Positions 19,553 to 29,809 of a DNA stretch of 64,000 bases are shown here, one piece after another (the stretch's first letter is position 1; the number at the start of each line of letters is the position of its first letter). The translations under genes were made by a program, and so were the position numbers. The stretch spans positions 81,892,748-81,956,747 of the forward strand of contig CM056742.1 of NCBI GenBank assembly GCA_029851415.1, in the 5' to 3' direction. The notes beneath the pieces were generated by a model. The model ran no database searches and was not told where the DNA came from. It saw nothing but the letters and a program-made list of their open reading frames with translations. Source of the DNA: Eretmocerus hayati (taxonomy: Eukaryota > Arthropoda > Insecta > Hymenoptera > Aphelinidae).

Positions 19553-22167
19553 CTACGAAGAACGAGCAATAAGAAGAGGAGAACCGCGTGGCGATCAAGG
19601 AAACTAAAACGACCATCACTGGGGGAAGATGATAGGGCGTACAGAGAAGCAAAGAAGGCTCTCGTTCTAGCCATCCGGAGAAGCAAAGAGAAGTGCTGGG
19701 GTGAATTGTGCGACATGGTTAATGGAGACCCGTGGGGTACGCCATACCGCGTGGTCATGTCCAAGGTCCGACCCCGGAGGGGCAACCCAGCACCGACTGA
19801 TGCAGCTACCTTGCGCAGCATCGTGGAAGACCTCTTTCCAGCAGGAGAACCCAGAGTGACATTCCCTCCCGAGAGCGAAGATCCCATCCCGCTCTTTACT
19901 ATGCAAGAGCTACTCATAGCGGCGAAGAGGCTGCCAAACGGCAAGGCCCCTGGCCCGGACGGCATTCCAAACGAGGCTCTGAAACTGGTCTTCAAATACA
20001 ACCCAGATTTACTCCTCGACCTCTTCAACATCTGTCTGAGCGCGGGAAATTTCCCGGATAAGTGGAAACGCCAGAAGCTGGTCCTGATACCTAAAGGTCA
20101 AGGAGGTCAACGCCCTCTCAGCATGCTCGACAATATCGGGAAAATGTACGAGAGGATGGTGCTCAACAGGGTGGAAAAAGCCTACGAAGAGAGCGGCGGG
20201 CTATCACCAATGCAGTTTGGGTTCCGGAAGGGACGGAGCACTGTGCACGCGATCGAGGAGGTCCAGGAGCGGGTTCAAGCGTCGGTAGGGAACCCATACC
20301 AAGGAAGAGGAGGATTCTGTGCCATTATTGCGTTGGACATAAAGAACGCGTTCAACTGCGCGAGCTGGGAGCGAGTCTATCAATCCCAAGCAGGTAAAGT
20401 GCCGCCCTATCTACTAGCCATCACGAGTGACTATCTGCGGAACAGGACACTCGTGTACGACACCGACGAGGGACAAGAGATCCGGGGACTGTCCGCCGGA
20501 ATTGGACAGGGGTCGGTTTCCGGGCCGTTCAACTGGAACACACAGTACGACAGTTTACTGTCTATTGAACTGCCCGAAGGAGTCATAATAGTGGCTTTCG
20601 CGGACGACGCGGGGCTCATTGTCTGGTCCGACAACGAGGAACTCTTGGGTAGACGCGCAAACGAGGCGCTGGCCCGAGTCTACGAGTGGATGATCAGCAG
20701 GCTCCTAGAGCTTGCTGTCAAGAAGTGCGAAGCAATCGTGGTCACAAGGCGTAGGAAGTTTGACTTACCCCGGTTTTATATCAACGGGCAAGAGATTCCA
20801 CGGAAGACAGAGCTGAAATACCTCGGTGTATGGCTCGACGACAAGTGGTCGTTCAAGAAGCACATCCAGGAAGCCGCCCAGAAGGCGAGCAAGGTCGGTG
20901 CGGCGCTCCAGCGGCTTATGCCGAATATCGGAGGACCCAAGGAAAAGAGGCGCGCACTTCTCAACACCGTCACTACCTCCATCATGCTGTACGGTGCACC
21001 CGTGTGGGGGAAGAGGGTAGAGAAGACCATCATCGAGAAGAGAATGGGGCCTGTCCACCGAAGAGCGGCCCTGAGGAGTATCCGTGCCTACCGCACCGTG
21101 TCAGGAGATGCGGCTTACGTATTGGCGAGTACACCGCCCATCCACTTGCTCGTCGCGGAGCGAGTGAGGATCTGGGACCGCCAGAAAGTGATCGGAGCCG
21201 AACGAGTACTCACCCCGACGATGAAGGAGATTATCCGCGACAACGAGAAGGAAACCACCCTTGAGCATTGGCAAACTGAGTGGGATTCGCCATTTGCGAA
21301 CGGCAGATGGACGCACCGGCTGATCCGTGACGTAGCCAAGTGGGCGAAACGCACCCACGGAGAGATGGACTACTGGACGACGCAGGCACTGAGCGATCAT
21401 GGTTGCTTCGGTTCCTATCTAACCAGGTTCAAGAAGAGGACGACCCCAGCATGTCAGTCATGCGGGGACGAATGGGATGACGCCGAACATGCCCTGTTCA
21501 AGTGCAGCGACACCCGGAGAGAGCGCGCCGAGCTGGATGAATGGCTGGGTGCTCAACTAACACCCGAGAATCTCGTCCCGTACTTGCTCCGCAACCAGGA
21601 GACATGGGATAGACTCACCGGATACATCAAGCTGGTGATGACCCGCAAAGAAGAGAAAGAGAGGGAAGTAAGGCGCCTCGAAGCAGGCGAATTACAGTGA
21701 CTCTGCCGATTGAAACAGAAGAGGCCCAAATGATTCCAGGAGGAATCTGATGCACTGAAGAGGGAAGAAAGAAGAAAGAAGAGAGAAGAAAGAAGAAAGA
21801 GAGGGAACAATGAAGAGTGAAGATAGAAGATGCCGACAAGTGGCCGAAGAGAGGAGATGGAGAAGAGGAACGCTCGCAATCGAGCGCGAGACATGCCGCT
21901 CATCCTGAAGTAATGCTCACGCGGTTCCGGGATGAGATGGTAGATGCAGGTGGATCTCCTTCTTGATTGCCCGATGCCCTAGGTATCGGACATCGAGGGG
22001 AGAGGGATATTACACGGCCGGGCCCACCTCTCGGTGGGTCCCACCCAAACCCGTGTCCCGCCTGGTATGGCCTGCGTGGGCTATGCGTAGTCCGCGTAAG
22101 CTGAACCAGTCCGGTGTCTGGGGACGGATCTGAGGGATCCTGAGGCAGATTTTGCCCTCTAACCACC

Positions 22168-22195
<28 letters not shown>
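19551..22195 (+). mobile_element. R1L copy 5, longest 5' extent
   Basis: It starts after (GA)n at CCCTACGAAGAACG, about 30 bp further 5' than copy 1. It ends with the variant I 3' UTR (GGTTCCGGGATGAG) and ~26 A's, then (GA)n. Two different 3' UTR variants on nearly the same coding region indicate two R1L sublineages or a recombinant. Confidence 0.88.
19553..21700 (+). pseudogene. R1-clade-like reverse transcriptase, N-terminally truncated (copy 5)
   Basis: About 715 codons are open, with all RT motifs: G-K-A-P-G-P-D-G-I-P fingers, L-D-I-K-N-A-F, G-Q-G-S-V-S-G-P and FADDAG. The C-terminal zinc knuckle C-Q-S-C-G-D-E-W follows. The fingers keep the usual Pro-Asp-Gly where copy 1 has Leu-Asp-Gly, so this copy is closer to the ancestral state. 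The endonuclease domain is missing upstream of the GA tract. The basic N-terminal part (R-R-T-S-N-K-K-R-R) is real element sequence, whereas the K/R/E runs before it are translated poly-A and GA repeat. Confidence 0.88.
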
Positions 22196-22199
<4 letters not shown>

Positions 22200-22209
22200 G
22201 AGAGAGAGA

Positions 22210-23640
22210 CGGGTTCAAGCGTCGGTAGGGAACCCATACCAAGGAAGAGGAGGATTCTGTGCCATCATTGCGTTGGACATAAAGAACGCATTCAACTGCG
22301 CGAGCTGGGAGCGAGTCTATCAATCCCAAGCAGGTAAAGTGCCCCCCTATCTACTAGCCGTCACGAGTGACTACCTGCGGAACAGGACCCTCGTGTACGA
22401 CACCGACGAGGGACAAGAGATTCGGGTACTGTCCGCCGGAATCGGACAGGGATCGGTCTCCGGGCCGTTCAACTGGAACACCCAGTATGACAGCTTACTG
22501 TCTATCGAACTGCCAGAAGGAGTGATGATAGTGGCTTTCGCGGACGACGCGGGACTCATAGTATGGGCTGACAACGAGGAACTCTTGGGTAGACGCGCGA
22601 ACGAAGCGCTGGCCCGAGTCTACGAGTGGATGATTAGCAGGCTTCTGGAGCTCGCTGTCAAGAAGTGCGAAGCAATCGTGGTCACAAGGCGTAGGAAGTT
22701 TCACCTACCCCGGTTTCATATCAACGGGCAAGAGATTCCACGGAAGACAGAGCTGAAATACCTCGGTGTATGGCTCGATGACAAGTGGTCGTTCAAGAAG
22801 CACATCCAGGAAGCCGCCCAGAAGGCGAGCAGGGTCGGTGCGGCGCTCCAGCGGCTTATGCCGAATATCGGAGGACCCAAGGAAAAAAGGCGCGCACTTC
22901 TCAACACCGTCACTACCTCCATCATGCTGTACGGTGCACCCGTGTGGGGGAAGAGAGTAGAGAAGACCATCATCGAGAAGAGAATGGGGCCTGTCCACCG
23001 AAGAGCGGCCCTGAGGAGTATCCGTGCCTACCGCACTGTGTCAGGAGATGCGGCTTACGTATTGGCGAGTACTCCGCCCATCCACTTGCTCGTCGCGGAG
23101 CGAGTGAGGATCTGGGACCGCCAGAAAGTGATCGGAGCCGAACGAGTACTCACTCCGACGATGAAGGAGATCATCCGCGACAACGAGAAGGAAACCACCC
23201 TTGAGCATTGGCAAACTGAGTGGGATTCGCCATTTGCAAACGGCAGATGGACGCACCGGCTGATCCGTGACGTAGCCAAGTGGGCGGAACGCACTCACGG
23301 AGAGATGGACTACTGGACGACGCAGGCACTGAGCGATCATGGTTGCTTCGGTTCCTATCTAACCAGGTTCAAGAAGAGGACGACCCCAGCATGTCAGTCA
23401 TGCGGGGACGAATGGGATGACGCCGAACATGCCCTGTTCAAGTGCAGCAACACCCGGAGAGAGCGCGCCGAGCTGGATGAATGGCTGGGTGATCAACTAA
23501 CACCTGAGAATCTCGTCCCGTACTTGCTCCGCAACCAGGAGACATGGGATAGACTCACCGGATACATCAAGCTGGTGATGACCCGCAAAGAGGAGAAAGA
23601 GAGGGAAGTAAGGCGCCTCGAAGCAGGCGAATCACAGTGA
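22210..23640 (+). pseudogene. R1L reverse transcriptase fragment (copy 6)
   Basis: It starts at the same internal breakpoint as copies 2-4 but is slightly diverged from them. For example it has Met in G-V-M-I-V-A-F-A-D-D, and it keeps Glu in the zinc-knuckle spacer. It lacks the fingers and endonuclease. The shared breakpoint with substitutions suggests it is the older sister from which the tandem array arose. Confidence 0.85.
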
Positions 23641-24083
23641 CTCTGCCGATTGAAACAGAAGAGGCCCAAATGATTCCAGGAGGAATCTGATGCACTGAAG
23701 AGGGAAGAGAGAAGAAAGAAGAGAGAAGAAAGAAGATGAAGAATGAAGAGATGGAAGAAGATCGAAGAAAGGGAAACAACTCCTGCGAGTCGTGAGAAGA
23801 GAGACGCTCGATCCTGAGCGCGAGACGCCGCCGGCCCTGAAGTAATGCTCACGCGGTGCCGGGGCCGGATTGGTAAGTTGGTGGATCTCTCCCTTGTCCA
23901 ATGGCCGGCGCCAACGGAGAAGGAAGAGAGGGTTCACCCGGTTCGGATGGCCGTATCGATGCGGATTCCAGCCCGGGACTGTTGGGGAGGTGCTGGCCAG
24001 CCGTGTTTGGCTGACCGGTGCCTCTCCTTCGTACGTCGCAGCGTATTTGCCCTACAACCACCTTAAAAAAAAAAAAAAAAAAA
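22210..24083 (+). mobile_element. R1L copy 6
   Basis: It has a variant II 3' UTR, a 19-A tail (24065-24083), then (GA)n at 24084-24120. Beyond the tract lies the 3' end of family A copy 1 in the opposite orientation, so two unrelated elements meet 3' to 3' in one GA tract. Confidence 0.88.
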
Positions 24084-24552
24084 GAGAGAGAGAGTGAGAG
24101 AGAGAGAAAGAGAGAGAGAGATTGAGATTGAGATTGATGCCCGTTTATTCGTCCGAAGACAAAAAAAGAAAAATAATCAGTCACATATGGTAATATATAT
24201 CACAGATCAATAGTGCGCATTAATAAAAATAATGAAGTCATTTGGTCAAGGACAAATCTTAAGTATATCACAATTTGTGACTAGTCGGGTAGCACTCAGA
24301 AGATTCACAAACTCCATAGGATAATATAAGAATACAGATAAAATGGCAGGGCTCACAGTCATATTACAGAAAAGTTCAGTCGATTGACGAAAGGTCACAC
24401 GTATACTTATAATTATATTCTAGATGAACGAATCAAGCAAAAAGTCAGCCCAAGCCTTTCAAAGTTTAGAGATTGAAGTAATGCTTCTTCTCCACATCAA
24501 TCCTCTGGGGAGACTGTGTGAGCAAAGAATCTTTCATAGCCTCTTTAAATAA

Positions 24553-27253
24553 TTACATTTTCCCCAGCTGCCGAAAGCCCGGAGGGAGAAAGTTCCACAA
24601 ATGAGCACATTGAACCTGGAAAGAAGCTAGGTAGCCAGGCTCTCCCAAATGCATGATCTTGTGCATTAACAGAGCTGCGAAGTACATTCTCCGCGAATCA
24701 GTACGTAACCAACCCAAACGCTCCCTAAACGAGGTGATGTGCTCGTCTCTCCTAAGATCAAAAATATACCTCACACATGAATTGCTTAGTCGTTGTATCC
24801 GTTGCCGCTGTTCGTCCGTGGCGTCGAGGTACACGACCGTGCAATAGTCTATATGCGGTTGAACCAGGGACTCAACTAGGCGAACTCGGAGAGGTCCGGT
24901 GATACATGCCCTAAAAAACCGCAATCCATATAGGGCTCTGTTGACTTTCTTAGTTACTTGGTCGATGTGCGGTTTCCACGTCAGTTCACTGTCAAGTGTA
25001 ACTCCAAGGCTCACGACCGTATCACTGAACGGGATGAACTTTCCTTCCTGTATCTCAACCCCTGACAAGTCCATTCTCTTCAGATCTTCGATATTCCTCT
25101 CAGAACTGAAGTAGATTGACTTGGTCTTGCCAGCGTTGAGACACAGACCGGAACTTCTGGCCCACTCAGCAACAAGTCGTCCTATTTCTCCCAGCTGAGC
25201 AATGCCCTCTCTGATCTTAGATTTCTCGACTTGGAGATAAATTTGTAGGTCATCCGCATAAGAAAGATGATGTACTGACTTCCCGTCAAGCAAACCAGGT
25301 AAATCATTGACATATAAACTGAAGAGTAAAGGCCCAAGAACGGAACCCTGTGGAACACCCAGATTGGTTTTGAGCCAATCAGAACCACCAGATTTTGAAG
25401 TAACTTTTTGGGTGCGGCCTTGTAAGTATGATTTTATCCACAGGAGTGCCGATCTCGAGAAGCCCAGATTTCGAAGTTTGCTCAACAGCTTTGATGGTGA
25501 TATTGTGTCAAAGGCTTTACTGAAGTCAAAAAGTAGGAGCAAGGTGATCTTTTCTTGTCAATACCTACTCGGATGTCATCGGTCAACTTTAGTAAAGCTG
25601 TCTGGGTGCTATGATGTTGTCTGAAACCAGTCTGGAAGCGATCTAATAATTTCTCAGACTTCAAAAACTCCGTGATTTGGTCGTGTGCGATTTTTTCCAA
25701 AACTTTGGCAAGGAAGCAAAGCAGCGCTATAGGACGGAAGTCCGAGACCGTTGATGGAGCGGTGGTCTTTTTTAATGCAATTAGCTGTGCCTGCTTCCAA
25801 GCCTCAGGAAATGCACTATGAGCAAAAGAGGAGTTAAAAATATGTACGATAAGATCACCAATAGCCGGAAGAGCCTTCGCGATCACGCTTTGGGGTATCC
25901 CGTCCGCCCCACGGGCCTGTGAAGAGAAATGTTCAATAGCAAGGACTACATCACTGTAATTTGTGGGCTTGAACTTAAAACCCTCCTCTGAGGCCGAAAT
26001 TATATCGTCCATTGCTTCGTCTATATTTTCGTGGGGCGAAACGGAAACTCCCGCAAAGTGAGCGTTCAACTCATCCGGTGTGAAACCATGAAGTTCCTCC
26101 TCTTTGCTTTTAGGCAGGAGGCCGAGGTTGCGCATTTCCTTCCAAATGTTCTTATGTTGATCAAGAGCGTCTGAGAGTTGGTTTTGAAGGAAGGAGTTAC
26201 GCTCTTGTTCCATGCGCAGGTCGACCTCTTCGCTTAGCCGGAAGTACTCACTTTGAAGCTCAGGACACTTTCGCTGGTTGCGTTGATTCCGCTCCCAGCG
26301 CCTGCGCGTCGCATCTCGCTTATTCATGAGTACCTTCAACTCAGGACCAATCCAAGGAGCATCATTTTTTTCGCGGGTTGATAGTTTTTTTCCGGCGCTA
26401 ATTCATCTATAACAGTCTTCAAGTTCTCATTTAAGCAGTGAATTGGGTCTTCCTAACTGATTTCAGCATTTTCAAGAGCTGTCCAGTCGCAGCGAAGCAG
26501 ACGGTCATTCAGCATCTCCGGAGTGATGTTACGAAAATCCCTATAAGTGAAGGTATTTTTTGGCAGAGTGGGAGTAAAGACGTTGATGGTGACGTCTATG
26601 ACCGAGTGCCTGCCGAAACTGGGCAGGAGTCTATTTCGAAAGTCAGTAATGATGTCATTGTCATCTAAGTAAATATGATCAATCCATGTGTGCAATACAT
26701 TTGGGGTGTGTTGGTGAGTCGGGCCATGCTGCACTATGTGCAAGGCAAGTTCTTCTGTCAGTGCAGTCAGAGTTTTGGTGTCAGGGTGAGCAGCGTCCAA
26801 CATGTCTGCATTCAGATCTCCCATTATAATTTTATGGCTGTAATCACCACACAGTCGGCGTAATGAGCCAAATAACCCATCGTCCTTCTGCATGGCGATT
26901 TTCGGAGGCCTGTAGATCACTCCGACTAATATTGGAGAGGAATTGCCCTGCTGCACGCTACAGAATAGAAATTCAGGCACACCAGGTTTCCCCGGACCAA
27001 AATTGTTTGATGAAACAAGTTTCTCTCCTTTGAAATCATTGCGTACATACAAGGCAATCCCACCGCCCTCTCTGTTTCGATCTTGTCTCAACAATGAAAA
27101 GCCCGGGATCTGAACGAGACTATCATCCACATGCTCATCTAGCTTTGACTCAGCCACCCCAAAAAGATGGTAGGAGGGATCGTTAGCGACGAGCAAGCGC
27201 AGATGCTCAATCTTATCTGTTAAGGAGTTAAGATTGATAAACCCCGCTCTCAA
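24553..27253 (-). pseudogene. Family A copy 1 ORF2: AP endonuclease and reverse transcriptase, broken
   Basis: The endonuclease part (27253 down to 26453) shows G-V-A-E-S-K-L-D, G-G-G-I-A-L-Y-V-R, V-I-Y-R-P-P and M-G-D-L-N-A-D. It ends at an in-frame TAG (26453-26455), with a further frameshift before the RT. The RT part (26339 to 25482, then 25542 to 24553 in another frame) carries G-A-D-G-I-P, F-D-F-S-K-A-F-D-T (motif A), G-V-P-Q-G-S-V-L-G-P (B) and S-Y-A-D-D-L-Q-I-Y (C). About 50 codons are deleted near 24620, between G-E-P-G-Y-L-A and the C-A-H-L-W-N-F-L end. It is in frame with ORF1 across a single TGA. Confidence 0.85.
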
Positions 27254-27295
27254 GAAGCCACCACTCCCTCGTCGCTCTTCAGCAGCTATATTCAG

Positions 27296-29156
27296 TCAAA
27301 GAGTTCTCACTGGATCTGCTGCCGAAATACCACTCTGCTCCGGAGAGGAGGTGCATCCCTGGGTGTTGTTTGAGGACGCACTAGTGGGTTTTCGAACACT
27401 TCGACGGGCTCTTTGAATGACCTGCAGATCCGCGAGAGATTCAAACGTATGTGCTCGCTCACCATTTTTTCGCCTAACCCAGAAACGTCCGCCGCTGTGC
27501 CAGACGTATTTCAAATCCCAACCCGCGTGCAACGGACCTCAAGCGTATATATTCTTTGTATTTTTCACGGGGGAGCATTTCGTTTACGTAGATCTTACGA
27601 TCTGGCACGTGAGCTTTGGTATCGGGGTCAAGCAAATCCGGCTGGATGTTATTCGCCGTGAAATAATTATGGGTGATTGAGCGTTTGGCCTGAACCACCT
27701 CCTCAACTAAACGACTGCTGGAGAGTTGGACCACGCATGATGGAGGTGTGCGTGAATCGGCAGCAGAGGGATTTGAAGATGAATCGGATTTACTATTCGG
27801 TGTGCCCCCAGACACACGCGCTGGTGGCAGAACAGAAACATCAGCAATGTCTTCTCTCTCCAGACGTGGAAAGATGGTCTTGAGCACTGCGAAAGAGATA
27901 TTACGTATCACTGTCGGCGAAGCCACAGAGTCTTTTTTTAAAGCACCATTAATTATTAGTTTACAGGGCTCAAGACCATCACTGATAGGTCCCTGCCCCT
28001 GCCTCCCACCCTGTGGTTGGGGGGATATATCTATTGTGGGTGGAATTATGGAACGAGAGGATTGATGTGTCAATTCGGCACTACTATTCTCATCAATAAT
28101 AATTCTATTGTTTCACAGACCACTCTGGCTACCTGTTAATAAATCGGTCAGGCTAGAAATCTGGCCTCTCATAATGGAATTTTGCTCCAGAAGAAGCTGA
28201 CGATCTGAGCATAGCTCTTCCAGCCTGGAGTTCTGCCTCTCGATAAGGTGCTCGAGAGATGACATGCGTGCCAACAGTCGGTCATCCACCTCGTTCACTG
28301 CTGGGGTGGAAGGTGGAGACATAAAGGCATTACCATGTCGGCTCACAAGAGTTCTTATCTCGTCAAGCTGATTCTGGAGCATTTCGTACTGTCGGTAAAA
28401 AAGGTCCAGAGTAGTCTGCGCTATCAGCACCCACTTGGTGTCAAGAGAAGTTGACTGCGTCGATGTTGATGACGTTGTTCCTGCTGCTGAGTTGGTGATG
28501 TTGCTCTGCAACGTCTCAGCTCTTTGCTCTGGTGGTGGCGAGAGCGATGACTGAGAGGCAGAGTTGGTCCGCATATCATCCTGCCCATTTTGAGTGTTCG
28601 CGGGCTCTAGTGTGCTCGACTGGCGAGTGAGGACGCTGCGAGACTCATTCGAAGCAGCAGTTGGCAGTCTATGCCCCGCAAGCGTGAGCTGTGGGCTCTC
28701 AGGTCGAAGGGAGCCACTGTTGGTGGGGAGCTTTGCGCTGCGGCCGGTGGTGGTGGTCAGCGATGCGGGGGGAGACTTCACTGACGACTTGCGTGAGCTT
28801 AGCTGTGTGTGTGCGGCAAGCTGACTACTCACACGACTTCGTGAGCTTGCATCTTCCTTCTCTCTCTCTCTGGATGGCTGAATGCTCGAGCGGGTGGTCA
28901 GAGTTGTCTGCTTGGACGCACTCGAGGATGATTTTACACCCGGAGTTCCGCTTACCTGCAGGCACCGTTCGCATGTCACTGCACCTCGTGATGTCCTTGA
29001 GCATTTGACATGAGCTGATTTTCTACAGGTGCCGCATTCTCTGCTACCTGATCTTAAAACGCCATTGCAGACGCAGCAGGTGTTATCGCTCATCGTGCGG
29101 GGCGGCGTAGCAGACAGCAGGTAAGCAAAGCAGACGACCTCCGAGCGTGCGCACAA
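27296..29156 (-). pseudogene. Family A copy 1 ORF1: PHD-like finger and coiled-coil protein
   Basis: The N-terminal segment (29156-28113) has a Cys/His finger: C-C-V-C-N, C-G-T-C, H-V-K-C and C-E-R-C. A long Ser/Thr-rich linker follows, then a coiled-coil stretch ending in L-E-H-L-I-E-R-Q-N-S-R-L-E-E-L. A frameshift/stop near 28113 leads into the C-terminal nucleic-acid-binding region (28073-27474: P-S-C-V-V-Q-L-S-S-S-R-L, R-K-I-Y-V-N-E-M-L-P-R). A second frameshift near 27510 follows, then F-W-V-R-R-K-N-G-E-R to the stop TGA at 27296-27298. ORF1 proteins coat the RNA and escort it to the target. Confidence 0.8.
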
Positions 29157-29375
29157 GACTCACTTTGAGCGCCAAGCACTCCTGATCCGATGTTGGAATT
29201 GCAGATGCAGAATTGGAATTATTCCTCCCAGGCTCGTGCAGGAGCCATGCAGTGATGCTCCAGAGGTTTGAGCCTGCAGGAGGAAACCCAATCTGCAAGA
29301 AAGTGCCACTCGGGACGACGTTTCGATGGTTTAAAATACATTCAAACACAGAGCGATGTTAGATGCGTGTTGATA

Positions 29376-29433
29376 TACTCACCGCCAGAGAGAAAGACTC
29401 AGCGCCAGAGAGAAATAGTCACCGCCAGAAAGA
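29376..29433 (-). repeat. 20-bp 5'-terminal repeats of family A (3 units)
   Basis: On the plus strand, three units of the form CTCACCGCCAGAGAGAAAG lie in tandem at the element's 5' end. They are followed directly by (GA)n. On the sense strand each unit holds GGCGGTGAGT, a splice-donor-like motif. Confidence 0.8.
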
Positions 29434-29809
29434 AAGAGAGAGAGAGAGATTGATTGATTGATTGTTTGATTGAAGACTTTATTGGGGCTATGGGGTAAAA
29501 CCCTATATAGCCCTGAAACGATACACACAGATATAGATTACAGCATGATCAAATAAATAATTTTGAGTAATAAGTTCAAGTCGTACAGAGATAATTCAAT
29601 ATGCAGGAGGTTAATTACATGTGACAACTTCTTCAAGATTTTCTTACTGATCATATTATTTTAGCTAGCATCATCAGAGTAAGTTTTGGTTACTGTAATA
29701 ATAACAATATTAAGTCTATGTGAGAGAAACGAAAAAGAAAAACATTTTATGACTCATGGTACTTATTTACTGCTAAGGCAAAAATTAATTAGTTCACAAT
29801 TATCACAAT

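Larger units (their letters stand above)
24121..29433 (-). mobile_element. Family A copy 1 (CR1/L2-like non-LTR element), near full length
   Basis: Reading on the minus strand: 5' repeats (29376-29433), ORF1 with a PHD-like finger, an in-frame TGA, ORF2 with endonuclease and reverse transcriptase, a ~350-bp 3' UTR, and a 3' tail of short ATCTCA-type repeats after AATAAA at 24121. Both ends abut GA/TC tracts. The clade call rests on the PHD-like ORF1, AP-endonuclease, YADD-type RT without RNase H, and a microsatellite-like 3' tail. Several frameshifts and an internal deletion make it inactive. Confidence 0.85.
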
